Assembly: GCF_025263485.1 (NCBI RefSeq)
Contig: NZ_CP079863.1
Span: 4,030,001-4,094,000 of the forward strand
Direction: 5' to 3'
Origin: Mycobacterium sp. SMC-2
Lineage (GTDB): Bacteria; Actinomycetota; Actinomycetes; Mycobacteriales; Mycobacteriaceae
DNA: 64,000 nucleotides
The notes under the pieces were generated by a model, which saw nothing but the letters and a program-made list of their open reading frames with translations, was not told the DNA's origin and did not search any database. Below are positions 48,808 to 57,439 of this stretch, in pieces (position 1 is the first letter of the stretch; each line of letters begins with the position of its first letter). A program made the position numbers and the translations under genes.

Positions 48808-50067
48808 ATGACAGAGCTGGTTACCGGGAAAACGCTCCCGAATGTGGTCGTCACCGGCGTCGCCATGACGACCGCACTGGCGACTGATGCCGAGACCACC
48901 TGGAAGTTGTTGCTGGACAGCCAAAGTGGTATCCGCAAGCTCGACGACCCGTTCGTCGAGGAGTTCGACCTGCCGGTGAAGATCGGCGGGCATCTGCAAG
49001 AGGAATTCGACAGCCAGATGACCCGCGTCGAGCTGCGCCGCACGGGTTATCTGCAGCGGATGTCCACCATCTTGAGCCGGCGGGTCTGGGAGAACGCCGG
49101 CTCACCCGAGGTCGACTCCGACCGCTTGATGGTCTCCATCGGCACCGGCTTGGGTTCGTCGGAGGAGATGGTCTTCAGCTACGACGACATGCGTGCCCGT
49201 GGCATGAAGGCGGTCTCCCCGCTCGGGGTGCAGAAGTACATGCCCAACGGGGCGGCCGCGGCGGTGGGTCTGGAACGGCACGCCAAGGCCGGTGTGATCA
49301 CGCCCGTGTCGGCGTGCGCGTCCGGTTCCGAGGGCGTCGCGCAGGCGTGGCGCAACATCGTCTTCGGCGAGGCCGACATCGCGATCTGCGGTGGTGTCGA
49401 GACCAAGATCGAAGCGGTGCCGATCGCGGCGTTCGCCCAGATGCGCATCGTGATGTCGACGAAGAACGACGACCCGGCGGGCGCGTGCCGCCCGTTCGAC
49501 CGGGACCGCACCGGCTTCGTGTTCGGCGAGGCGGGGGCGCTCATGGTGATCGAGACCGAGGAGCACGCCAAGGCTCGCGGGGCCAACATCCTGGCCCGCA
49601 TCATGGGGGCCAGCATCACCTCGGACGGTTTCCACATGGTGGCGCCGGACCCCAACGGGCTGCGGGCCGGGCACGCGATGAGCCGGGCAATCCAGCTCGC
49701 CGGCCTGACGCCGGGCGACATCCACCACGTCAACGCGCACGCCACCGGTACGTCGGTGGGTGACGTCGCCGAGAGCAAGGCGATCAACAACGCGTTGGGC
49801 CCCCACGGCGGCAACGCGGCCGTCTACGCGCCGAAGGCGGCCCTGGGCCACTCGGTGGGCGCGGTGGGTGCCGTCGAGTCCATCCTGACCGTGCTCGCCC
49901 TGCGGGATCAGGTCGTTCCGCCGACGCTGAACCTGGAAAACCTCGACCCGGAAGTCGATCTGGACGTGGTGGCGGGCAAGCCGCGGCCGGGCAACTACGA
50001 GTACGCCATCAACAACTCGTTCGGATTCGGCGGCCACAACGTCGCGATCGCCTTCGGGCGGTACTGA
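48808..50067 (+). CDS. kasB: Beta-ketoacyl-ACP synthase KasB
   Basis: 419 residues, a close paralogue of KasA from tandem duplication. Triad motifs are [27 protein letters not shown] and [14 protein letters not shown]. KasB carries out late elongation to full-length mycolates; in M. tuberculosis its loss shortens mycolates and removes acid-fastness. The start ATG 48808 is preceded by GGAAGGAACG. A 46-nt gap separates it from accD6. Confidence 0.98.
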   Translation: MTELVTGKTLPNVVVTGVAMTTALATDAETTWKLLLDSQSGIRKLDDPFVEEFDLPVKIGGHLQEEFDSQMTRVELRRTGYLQRMSTILSRRVWENAGSPEVDSDRLMVSIGTGLGSSEEMVFSYDDMRARGMKAVSPLGVQKYMPNGAAAAVGLERHAKAGVITPVSACASGSEGVAQAWRNIVFGEADIAICGGVETKIEAVPIAAFAQMRIVMSTKNDDPAGACRPFDRDRTGFVFGEAGALMVIETEEHAKARGANILARIMGASITSDGFHMVAPDPNGLRAGHAMSRAIQLAGLTPGDIHHVNAHATGTSVGDVAESKAINNALGPHGGNAAVYAPKAALGHSVGAVGAVESILTVLALRDQVVPPTLNLENLDPEVDLDVVAGKPRPGNYEYAINNSFGFGGHNVAIAFGRY

Positions 50068-50113
50068 CCACCGCTTTCGCACCAGGAAGCACCCCCGGAA
50101 CAGGAGACCTGCG

Positions 50114-51535
50114 ATGACAATCATGGCCCCCGCGTCGGTCGGCGAGTCGCTCGACCCCAGGGACCCGTTGCTGCGTCTGAGCAACTTCTTCGACGAGGGC
50201 AGCGTGGAGCTGCTGCACGAGCGTGACCGCTCGGGTGTGCTTTCGGCGGCGGGCACCGTGAACGGTGTGCGCACCATCGCCTTCTGCACCGACGGAACCG
50301 TGATGGGCGGCGCCATGGGTATCGAGGGTTGTGCGCACATCGTCAACGCCTACGACACCGCCATCGAGGAGCAGAGCCCGATCGTGGGGATCTGGCACTC
50401 CGGCGGGGCGCGCCTGGCCGAGGGTGTGAAGGCGTTGCACGCGGTCGGCACGGTGTTCGAGGCGATGATCCGCGCGTCCGGATACGTCCCGCAGATCTCG
50501 GTGGTCGTCGGCTTCGCCGCCGGCGGCGCCGCCTACGGCCCCGCGCTGACCGACGTCATCGTGATGGCGCCGGAAAGTCGGGTGTTCGTCACCGGGCCCG
50601 ACGTGGTGCGCAGCGTCACCGGCGAGGACGTCGACATGGCGTCCCTCGGCGGCCCGGAGACCCACCACAAGAAGTCCGGGGTGTGCCACATCGTCGCCGA
50701 CGACGAGCTCGACGCCTACGCGCGTGGCCGCCGCCTCGTCGGATTGTTCTGCCAGCAAGGGCATTTCGACCGCAGCAAGGCCGAGGCCGGTGACACCGAC
50801 ATCCACGCGCTGCTGCCTGAATCGGCTCGGCGGGCTTATGACGTGCGTCCGATCGTGACCGCGATCCTGGACGACGAGACCCCGTTCGACGAGTTCCAGG
50901 CCAATTGGGCGCCGTCGATGGTGATCGGGCTGGGCCGGCTGTCCGGCCGCACCGTGGGCGTGCTGGCCAACAACCCGCTGCGGCTGGGCGGCTGCCTGAA
51001 CTCCGAAAGCGCCGAGAAGGCAGCACGTTTCGTGCGTCTCTGCGACGCGTTCGGCATCCCGCTGATCGTGGTCGTCGACGTGCCGGGCTACCTGCCCGGT
51101 GTCGACCAGGAGTGGGGCGGGGTGGTGCGCCGCGGCGCGAAGTTGCTGCACGCGTTCGGCGAGTGCACGGTTCCGCGCGTCACGCTGGTGACCCGAAAGA
51201 CCTACGGCGGGGCCTACATTGCGATGAACTCTCGGTCGCTCAACGCGACCAAGGTGTACGCCTGGCCGGACGCCGAGGTGGCGGTGATGGGCGCCAAGGC
51301 CGCCGTGGGCATCCTGCACAAGAAGAAGCTGGCCGCCGCGGCCGATCACGAGCGCGAAGCGCTGCACGACGAACTGGCGGCCGAGCACGAGAAGATCGCC
51401 GGCGGTGTGGACAGCGCCATCGAGATCGGTGTGGTCGACGAGAAGATCGACCCGTCGCACACCCGCAGCAAGCTCACCGAGGCGCTGGCCCAGGCGCCGG
51501 CGCGCCGCGGTCGCCACAAGAACATCCCGCTGTAA
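50114..51535 (+). CDS. accD6: Acetyl/propionyl-CoA carboxylase beta subunit AccD6
   Basis: 473 residues, the same as M. tuberculosis AccD6. It is a carboxyltransferase of the crotonase-like fold: GIWHSGGARLAEGVKALHAVG, VVGFAAGGAAYGPALTDVIVM (acyl-CoA oxyanion site), GGPETHHKKSGVCH and VVDVPGYLPGVDQEWGGVVRRGAKLLHAF (carboxybiotin site). It moves CO2 from biotin on AccA3 to acetyl-CoA, making the malonyl-CoA used by FabD. It is the last gene of the FAS-II operon. Confidence 0.97.
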   Translation: MTIMAPASVGESLDPRDPLLRLSNFFDEGSVELLHERDRSGVLSAAGTVNGVRTIAFCTDGTVMGGAMGIEGCAHIVNAYDTAIEEQSPIVGIWHSGGARLAEGVKALHAVGTVFEAMIRASGYVPQISVVVGFAAGGAAYGPALTDVIVMAPESRVFVTGPDVVRSVTGEDVDMASLGGPETHHKKSGVCHIVADDELDAYARGRRLVGLFCQQGHFDRSKAEAGDTDIHALLPESARRAYDVRPIVTAILDDETPFDEFQANWAPSMVIGLGRLSGRTVGVLANNPLRLGGCLNSESAEKAARFVRLCDAFGIPLIVVVDVPGYLPGVDQEWGGVVRRGAKLLHAFGECTVPRVTLVTRKTYGGAYIAMNSRSLNATKVYAWPDAEVAVMGAKAAVGILHKKKLAAAADHEREALHDELAAEHEKIAGGVDSAIEIGVVDEKIDPSHTRSKLTEALAQAPARRGRHKNIPL

Positions 51536-51560
51536 GGCAGCGCGCCGCAGCCTTTTTAGC

Positions 51561-51618
51561 GCGAGCGTAATCCCACTGCGAAAAATCACGCTTGAAACCG
51601 CAGTGTGGTTACGCTCGC
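51561..51618. repeat. 58-bp dispersed palindrome, copy C
   Basis: Third copy (arms GCGAGCGTAAT and GGTTACGCTCGC), between the convergent accD6 and monooxygenase genes. Its right arm supplies the TAA stop and the last codons of the monooxygenase, so the element overlaps the gene end. It probably also acts as a terminator. Confidence 0.85.
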
Positions 51619-53171
51619 GGAGCCGGGCGACCGAGAATCGTCGTCAGCGCCTGGCGCAGTGCGGCATTCGGGTCGTCAGGAAGCGCGTCGGCGCGCCACC
51701 CGACGAAATCATCCGGGCGAACCAGCAGCGCCCCTTCAGGAGCGAGTCCGGTGACTGCCGCCCACTCGTCGCCGCAGACGCGGTGCGCGGGCACCGACGC
51801 CGAAGCCGCGGCGGCACACCAGCGCTCGTCGCCGGTGAGCACCGTGAATCCCGAGCCCAGCAGGTCGAGCGTCGACATACCGTCGCGCACCCACACGTGC
51901 GGGACCCGGGTGCCGGGTTGACCGCGCAACTCCGAGACCAGTTGCACCGCGTCCGGCTCGGTCGAACCGTTCACAATCGCCGCCGAGCCGTACCGATATC
52001 CGATGAGCAGTTCGAACATCGAGCACTCTTCCTCGGCCGGCAATTGCGGGCGGCCCTCGCTCAGGGGAAGCACGGCAAGGCTCGGGCCGGTCAGCGACTG
52101 GCGCGCGGCGAACCGCCCCACCGGGTGACGTTCGGCGTGATAGGTGTCCAGCAGCGCCGGTGCGGCCGTCCCGTCCAATACGGCGGCCAGCTTCCAGGCC
52201 AGATTGTGCGCACTCTGGATGGCGGTGTTGGCCCCACCGGCCTTGAACGGCGGCATCGTGTGCGCCGAGTCGCCGACGAGAAATACTCGGCCGCAGCGGA
52301 ATCGGTCGGCCACCTGCTCGTGCGGCTGCCACGCCGCCACCTCGATGACGTCGATATCGATGGGCTCACCGATCGCCTTGACCAGCAGCTCGCGGCAGCG
52401 TCGCGGTGTGAACTGGTCGGCCGTCTCGCCTTTGCCGGGGAAATACGTGGTGATGAACATCCCCAGCTCGCCGTCGACCACCAGGAAGATGCCGTCCACG
52501 TCGGCGTTCTTGGTCTGCACGGCGTCGCCGTCGGACAGGTGCGAGACGAACTTCGTCCAGGGCGCCCGGAAATAGATGAAGACGACGAAGATCGGTAGCG
52601 CGCCATAACCGGACGTGTTGATGCCCAACCAATTTCGGATCGGGCTGTGCACACCGTCGGCGCCGACGAGGTAGTCGGCGCGGACGGTGTCGGACTCCCC
52701 GGTGTCCCGATCGCGCACCACCGCGGTGACGCCCGCCCCGTCCTGCTCGAGCGACGAAAGCTCCGTCCCGTACCGCACCTCGCCGCCCCGGCGGCGCGTG
52801 TCGGCAAGCAGGATGGGCTCGAGCCTGCTCTGCGGGCAGTATTGCGCCGCCGGCTCGGGGCTCAGGTGGTCAAGGCCCGTGAAGATGGCGTTGACGTCGA
52901 TGGCCAGGCGCTTCTCGGCGCTGTTGAGCGCCGGTTTGACCATGATGCCCGAAACATGGTCGGCGACCGCGTGCACCTCGTCGCCAAGTCCCAGGCCGCG
53001 CAGGATTTCCAGGCTGCGGAAGCTCAGATTGCGGGCCTTCGGATAGATGAACACCTCGCGCCGCTTCTCGACCAGCAGCGAGTGAACACCGTGCTTGGCC
53101 AGCAGCGCCGAAGTGGCGAGGCCGGCGGCGCCGGCGCCGACGATGAGGACGGGAATTCGCGTGGACGTCAC
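51609..53171 (-). CDS. FAD-dependent aromatic monooxygenase, PheA/TfdB type
   Basis: 520 residues from GTG 53171. This start is chosen because a TATCAT -10 lies exactly 7 nt upstream. Motifs are VLIVGAGAAGLATSALLAKHG (FAD Rossmann), the central DYLVGADGVHSPIRNWLGI (DG motif), GRVFLVGDSAHTMPPFKAGGANTAIQSAHNLAWKLAAVL (GD motif), and a C-terminal thioredoxin-like domain. It hydroxylates an aromatic or polyketide-like ring with NAD(P)H and O2; substrate unknown. A 19-bp palindromic operator covers the promoter. Its last codons and stop lie in a dispersed 58-bp palindrome. Confidence 0.9.
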   Translation of the reverse strand: MTSTRIPVLIVGAGAAGLATSALLAKHGVHSLLVEKRREVFIYPKARNLSFRSLEILRGLGLGDEVHAVADHVSGIMVKPALNSAEKRLAIDVNAIFTGLDHLSPEPAAQYCPQSRLEPILLADTRRRGGEVRYGTELSSLEQDGAGVTAVVRDRDTGESDTVRADYLVGADGVHSPIRNWLGINTSGYGALPIFVVFIYFRAPWTKFVSHLSDGDAVQTKNADVDGIFLVVDGELGMFITTYFPGKGETADQFTPRRCRELLVKAIGEPIDIDVIEVAAWQPHEQVADRFRCGRVFLVGDSAHTMPPFKAGGANTAIQSAHNLAWKLAAVLDGTAAPALLDTYHAERHPVGRFAARQSLTGPSLAVLPLSEGRPQLPAEEECSMFELLIGYRYGSAAIVNGSTEPDAVQLVSELRGQPGTRVPHVWVRDGMSTLDLLGSGFTVLTGDERWCAAAASASVPAHRVCGDEWAAVTGLAPEGALLVRPDDFVGWRADALPDDPNAALRQALTTILGRPAPRA

Positions 53172-53177
53172 CGACAA

Positions 53178-53196
53178 AATGATAGTCACTATCATT
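53178..53196. promoter_or_regulatory. 19-bp operator over a divergent promoter
   Basis: AATGATAGTCACTATCATT is a perfect palindrome around the central C. Each arm contains TATCAT read outward, a -10 of TANNNT type for both divergent genes: on the minus strand 7 nt before GTG 53171, on the plus strand at 53190-53195 with a start near 53203. The size and symmetry suit a TetR- or MarR-type repressor; none is adjacent. Confidence 0.7.
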
Positions 53197-53248
53197 CGAT
53201 ATTTACAGTCAGAATCGAGCCCAAATCGGCCTGGTGAAAGATGGGTCC

Positions 53249-53701
53249 ATGACTCTCTCGGCGGCGGCGATGCTGGACGTCGCGTTCGACGAGGCGCGGG
53301 CCGGGCTGGCGGAGGGCGGCATCCCGATCGGGGCCGCGTTGTTCACTGCGGACGGCGCGCTGCTGGGCCGCGGCCGCAACCGCCGTGTGCAGCAAGGCGA
53401 TCCGTCGCTGCACGCCGAGGTCGACGCGTTTCGTGCGGCCGGCCGACAGCGCGACTACCGCTCCACGCTCATGGTGACGACGCTCTCGCCGTGCTGGTAC
53501 TGCAGTGGCCTGGTGCGCCAGTTCAACATCGGTTCGCTGTTGGTCGGCGAATGCCGGACGTTCAGCGGCGGGCATGAGTGGCTGGCCGGCAACGGGGTCA
53601 AGGTCACGGTGCTCGACGACGACCGCTGCGCGGCGATGATGCGGGCGTTCATCGCCGAGCATCCCGACCTCTGGCACGAGGACATCGGCCTGGCGCCTTA
53701 G
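53249..53701 (+). CDS. Cytosine deaminase-like zinc hydrolase
   Basis: 150 residues from ATG 53249. Zinc-deaminase motifs are DPSLHAEVDAFRAAG (His ligand and catalytic Glu) and TTLSPCWYCSGLVRQFNIG (two Cys ligands), with a C-terminal helix rich in acidic residues (HPDLWHEDIG). The overall pattern is that of the yeast-type cytosine deaminase (FCY1) rather than tRNA or guanine deaminase. It may deaminate cytosine or a related pyrimidine for salvage. It diverges from the monooxygenase behind a shared operator and converges with glpD1, 4 nt overlap at the stops. Confidence 0.88.
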   Translation: MTLSAAAMLDVAFDEARAGLAEGGIPIGAALFTADGALLGRGRNRRVQQGDPSLHAEVDAFRAAGRQRDYRSTLMVTTLSPCWYCSGLVRQFNIGSLLVGECRTFSGGHEWLAGNGVKVTVLDDDRCAAMMRAFIAEHPDLWHEDIGLAP

Positions 53702-55239
53702 CCGAAGCGCGCCACGAACTCCTCGGCCACCGGCACCGCCCGCTCGCGATCGGATTCCACCAACCCGATGCGGGTCCGCCGATCCACGATGTCGGAGACG
53801 TCCAGCGCGCCCTCATGGGTGATCGCATACTCGAATTCCGCACGGGTGACGTCGATGCCCTCGGCGACCGGCTCGGTCGGGCGATTGCAGGTGGCGGTGG
53901 CGACGACATTGGCCGCCTCGGCGCCGTACCGCTGCACCAGCGATGCCGGCAACCCGGCGCCCGCAACCGAACTGGCTCCGGGATTGGCGGGCGCCCCGAC
54001 CAACGGCAGGTCGTGGGTCCGGCACTTCGCGGCGCGCAGCCGCCGCAGGCTGACGGCGCGGTCCAGCACATCCTTTGCCATGTACCGGTATTCGGTCAGC
54101 TTGCCCCCGATCACGCTGATGATCCCGGACGCCGACTCGACGACCGCGTGTTCGCGCGAGACGTCGGCGGTGCGACCCTCGCCGGTGTCGATCAGCGGCC
54201 GCAGCCCCGCGTAGGCGCCGATGACGTCGGCCGGGCCGAGCGCTGCCCCCAACGCGGTGTTGACCGTGTCGAGCAAGAACGCGACCTCGTCGGTCGACGG
54301 CGTGGGCACGTCCGGGATCGGCCCGGGGGCGGCTTCGTCGGTCAGCCCCAGGTAGACCCGCCCTAGTTGCTCGGGCATGGCGAACACGAATCGGTTCAGC
54401 TCGCCGGGGATCGGAATCGTCAGCGCCGCAGTGGGATTCCCGAAAGCGTCGGCGTCGAAAACCAGGTGGGTGCCGCGGCTGGGCCGCAGCCGCAACAAGC
54501 CGTCGATCTCGGCCGCCCACACCCCGGCCGCGTTGATGACCGCCCGCGCCGAGACATCGAACGATTGCCCCGTGCGCTGGTCGGTCAGCCGCACCGAGGT
54601 GCCGGTCGCCTTCGACGCCGCCACGTAGGTCAGGATCCGCGCCCCGTGCTGCGCGGCGGTGCGCGCGACCGCGGTGACCAACCGGGCGTCGTCGATCAAT
54701 TGCCCGTCGTAGGCCAGCAGGCCCCCGTCCAGCCCCGCACGACGAACCGTGGGCGCCAGCTGCACGACGCGCTCGGGCCCGATCCGGCGCGACCGGGGCA
54801 GGGTCGACGACGGCGTGCCGGCAAGCATCCGCAGCGCGTCGCCGGCCAGGAATCCCGCGCGCACCAGCGCGCGGTTGCCCCGGCTCATCGACGGCAGCAG
54901 CGGAACCAGTTGCGGCATCGCGCGAACGAGATGAGGCGCGTTGCGGGTCATCAGGATTCCGCGCTCGATCGCGCTGCGGCGGGCGATGCCCACGTTCCCG
55001 CTCGCCAGGTAGCGCAGGCCGCCGTGGACCAGTTTCGAACTCCAGCGGCTGGTGCCGAACGCCAGGTCGTGCTTTTCCACCAGCGCCACCCGCAGCCCCC
55101 GCGCCGCCGCGTCCAAGGCGATGCCGGCCCCGGTGATGCCGCCGCCGATCACGAGCACGTCCAACGGCTCGCCGTCGGCCAGGGCGGTCAGGTCGGCCGC
55201 GCGGCGCGCGGCGTTCAGCGACGTGGGGTCGGGTATCAC
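53698..55239 (-). CDS. glpD1: Glycerol-3-phosphate dehydrogenase
   Basis: 513 residues. FAD motif VLVIGGGITGAGIALDAAARGLRVALVE, then DLAFGTSRWSSKLVHGGLRYL and IGAYAGLRPLI...GKLTEYRYMAKDVLDRA. It oxidises sn-glycerol-3-phosphate to DHAP, passing electrons to the quinone pool at the membrane. The start GTG 55239 overlaps the upstream tetR stop by 4 nt (GTGA), so the regulator and enzyme are co-translated. It corresponds to Rv2249c. DHAP links it to the ADPS-like oxidase across the divergent promoter. Confidence 0.95.
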   Translation of the reverse strand: MIPDPTSLNAARRAADLTALADGEPLDVLVIGGGITGAGIALDAAARGLRVALVEKHDLAFGTSRWSSKLVHGGLRYLASGNVGIARRSAIERGILMTRNAPHLVRAMPQLVPLLPSMSRGNRALVRAGFLAGDALRMLAGTPSSTLPRSRRIGPERVVQLAPTVRRAGLDGGLLAYDGQLIDDARLVTAVARTAAQHGARILTYVAASKATGTSVRLTDQRTGQSFDVSARAVINAAGVWAAEIDGLLRLRPSRGTHLVFDADAFGNPTAALTIPIPGELNRFVFAMPEQLGRVYLGLTDEAAPGPIPDVPTPSTDEVAFLLDTVNTALGAALGPADVIGAYAGLRPLIDTGEGRTADVSREHAVVESASGIISVIGGKLTEYRYMAKDVLDRAVSLRRLRAAKCRTHDLPLVGAPANPGASSVAGAGLPASLVQRYGAEAANVVATATCNRPTEPVAEGIDVTRAEFEYAITHEGALDVSDIVDRRTRIGLVESDRERAVPVAEEFVARFG

Positions 55240-55811
55240 GACAGGTACCCGTTCAGCGAGTAGGCGAGTTCGCCGGCCAGCGTCTCGGCGTCCAGGATCG
55301 GTTCGACGATCTGCGCCGACTGAATGGTCGACTGGGCGATCAGCAATACCATGGTGGCCATCTGGACGGGGTCGCCGGCGCGGACGCTGCCGTTGCGCTG
55401 GGCCACCCGCAGCCGGGCGGCGAGGGCGTCGATCAGCATGTGCTGGCTCGTTCCTAGGCGTTCGGTGATGTATATCGGGGCGAGCTCGGAGTGCAGCACC
55501 GACATGACGAGCCGGTCCTGGCGCAGCAGGTTGGCCACCGTAACTATCTGTCGCACAAGCGATTCCCGGTCGTCGCCGAGCAGCGGCGCCTCGCGCATCA
55601 CCTCGGTGACGTGGCGGGTCAACAGCGCCGCCACGATCGAGGGCGTGTCCGGCCAGCGCCGGTACACCGTGGGCCGGCTGACGCCGGCGCGCCGGGCGAT
55701 TTCCGCTAGCGTCACCCGGTCCACCCCGAAATCGACCACACAGCTGGCTGCTGCCGCGAGGATGCGCTCCCCCGTGTCCACCGGAACGCGTGCGTTACTA
55801 ATTGACAGCAT
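55236..55811 (-). CDS. TetR-family regulator of the glpD1 locus
   Basis: 191 residues from ATG 55811. The N-terminal helix-turn-helix is GERILAAAASCVVDFGVDRVTLAEIARRAGVSRPTVYRRWPD, followed by an all-helical ligand domain. It overlaps glpD1 downstream by 4 nt and diverges from the ADPS-like gene, with only 17 nt between the two start codons. A -10 (TACAGT) 7 nt upstream of its ATG suggests a leaderless mRNA. It probably represses itself, glpD1 and the divergent genes. An upstream extension to 56015 would run through the divergent gene and is rejected. Confidence 0.9.
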   Translation of the reverse strand: MLSISNARVPVDTGERILAAAASCVVDFGVDRVTLAEIARRAGVSRPTVYRRWPDTPSIVAALLTRHVTEVMREAPLLGDDRESLVRQIVTVANLLRQDRLVMSVLHSELAPIYITERLGTSQHMLIDALAARLRVAQRNGSVRAGDPVQMATMVLLIAQSTIQSAQIVEPILDAETLAGELAYSLNGYLS

Positions 55812-55829
55812 GTGTAATACTGTAACGCA
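55791..55829. promoter_or_regulatory. Compact divergent promoter/operator, tetR and ADPS-like gene
   Basis: TGCGTTAC (55791-55798) and GTAACGCA (55822-55829) are 8-bp inverted arms with a 23-nt spacer spanning both starts. TACAGT on the minus strand (55824-55819) is 7 nt from the tetR ATG, and TACTGT on the plus strand (55818-55823) is 5 nt from ATG 55829. Both genes thus appear leaderless with overlapping -10 elements. Confidence 0.6.
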
Positions 55830-57439
55830 TGATGCGACGCGAGGGCCTCCTTCCCCCGATGAAGTGGAACGCGTGGGGAGATCCCGCCGCGGCCAAGCCG
55901 CTCTCCGAAGGGATCCGCGCGTTGCTGAAACAGGTCGTGGGCGTGGAAGATTCCGGCGCCGCCGAGCTACAACCCGATCAGGTGCGCCTGCGCCCGTCGG
56001 CGTTGCCGGAGGCACACCGCGACGGGCTGGCCGAGATCGTCGGGGCGGCGTACTGCCGCACCGACGATCGGGATCGGTTGCTGCACGCCGGCGGGAAGTC
56101 CACGATCGACCTGCTGCGCCGCAAGGACACCGGCGTGCAGGACGCGCCCGACGCCGTCTTGCTGCCGGACGACGAGGACGCCGTCGCCACGATCCTGCGC
56201 TACTGCTCCTACCACCGCATCGCCGTCGTTCCGTTCGGCGGCGGCACCAGCGTGGTCGGCGGTCTGGATCCCATCCGCGGTGAGTTCCAGGCCGTGGTGT
56301 CCCTCGATCTGCGCCGCCTCGACCAACTGATCTCCCTCGACGAAGTCTCCGGTCAGGCCGTCTTCGGGGCCGGCGTCACCGGCCCGGACGCGGAGAGATT
56401 GCTTGGTGCCCAGAGTTTTTCGCTCGGGCATTTCCCGCAGAGCTTCGAATACGCGACGATCGGCGGCTTCGCCGCGACCCGCTCGTCCGGGCAGGGCTCT
56501 GCAGGCTATGGCCGGTTCAACGACATGGTGCGCGGCCTGCGCATGGTCACCCCGGTGGGCATCATGGACCTGGGCCGCGCGCCCGAGTCCGCCGCGGGCC
56601 CCGACCTGCGTCAGTTGATGATCGGCTCGGAGGGCGCTTTTGGGGTCGTCACCCGGGTGCGGCTGCGCGTGCACCGCGTCCCCGAAGCCGTCCGCTACGA
56701 GGCGTGGTCCTTCCCCGACTTCGAGACCGGCGCCGCGGCCCTGCGCGCCGTCACCCAAACCGCTACCGGCCCCACCGTCATCCGGCTTTCCGACGAGGCC
56801 GAGACGGGCGTCAACCTGGCCACCACCGAGGCGATCGGCGAAAGCCAGATCACCGGCGGCTGCCTGGGCATCACCGTGTTCGAGGGCACCGAGGAACACG
56901 TCGAAAGCCGGCACGCCGAAACCAGCGCCCTGCTAACGGCCCAGGGCGGGACGTCGCTGGGCGAAGCGCCGGCGCGGGCCTGGGAATACGGCCGGTTCGG
57001 CGCGCCGTATCTGCGCGACTCGCTGCTCTCGGCGGGTGCGCTCTGCGAGACGCTCGAGACGGCCACCGACTGGTCCAACATCCCCGCACTCAAAGCCGCT
57101 GTGACCCAAGCGCTTACCGATGCACTGGCCGAGACTGGCACCCCGGCGTTGGTGATGTGCCACATCTCCCACGTCTATCCCACCGGCGCGTCGTTGTACT
57201 TCACGGTGGTCGCCGGCCAGCGCGGCAATCCGATCGAACAATGGCAGGCCGCGAAAAGGGCCGCGTGCGACGCCATCATGGCCACCGGCGGAACGATCAC
57301 CCACCACCACGCGGTCGGCGCCGACCACCGGCCCTGGATGACTGACGAGGTGGGCGAGCTGGGGGTGCAGGTCCTGCGCGCGGTCAAGGCGACCCTGGAC
57401 CCGGCTGGAATCCTCAACCCCGGCAAGCTAATTCCATGA
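55829..57439 (+). CDS. FAD-linked oxidase, alkyl-DHAP synthase-like
   Basis: 536 residues. It belongs to the vanillyl-alcohol oxidase/ADPS family: PDAVLLPDDEDAVATILRYC, VPFGGGTSVVGGLDP (FAD pyrophosphate), GHFPQSFEYATIGGFAATRSSGQGSAGYGRFNDMVRGLR, IGSEGAFGVVTRVRLRVHRVPE and the C-terminal GGTITHHHAVGADHRPWMTDEVG (His cluster). ADPS makes ether-linked glycerolipid precursors from acyl-DHAP. Whether the mycobacterial protein (Rv2251-like) does so is unknown. A later start (MKWNAWG, 55859) is possible, but it lacks a ribosome binding site. It overlaps dagK by 4 nt. Confidence 0.88.
   Translation: MMRREGLLPPMKWNAWGDPAAAKPLSEGIRALLKQVVGVEDSGAAELQPDQVRLRPSALPEAHRDGLAEIVGAAYCRTDDRDRLLHAGGKSTIDLLRRKDTGVQDAPDAVLLPDDEDAVATILRYCSYHRIAVVPFGGGTSVVGGLDPIRGEFQAVVSLDLRRLDQLISLDEVSGQAVFGAGVTGPDAERLLGAQSFSLGHFPQSFEYATIGGFAATRSSGQGSAGYGRFNDMVRGLRMVTPVGIMDLGRAPESAAGPDLRQLMIGSEGAFGVVTRVRLRVHRVPEAVRYEAWSFPDFETGAAALRAVTQTATGPTVIRLSDEAETGVNLATTEAIGESQITGGCLGITVFEGTEEHVESRHAETSALLTAQGGTSLGEAPARAWEYGRFGAPYLRDSLLSAGALCETLETATDWSNIPALKAAVTQALTDALAETGTPALVMCHISHVYPTGASLYFTVVAGQRGNPIEQWQAAKRAACDAIMATGGTITHHHAVGADHRPWMTDEVGELGVQVLRAVKATLDPAGILNPGKLIP

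Noticed and set aside
55812..56015. N-terminal extension of the TetR protein by 68 residues
   Set aside because: It would run antisense through the start of the ADPS-like gene, and the HTH family N-terminus begins at 55811.
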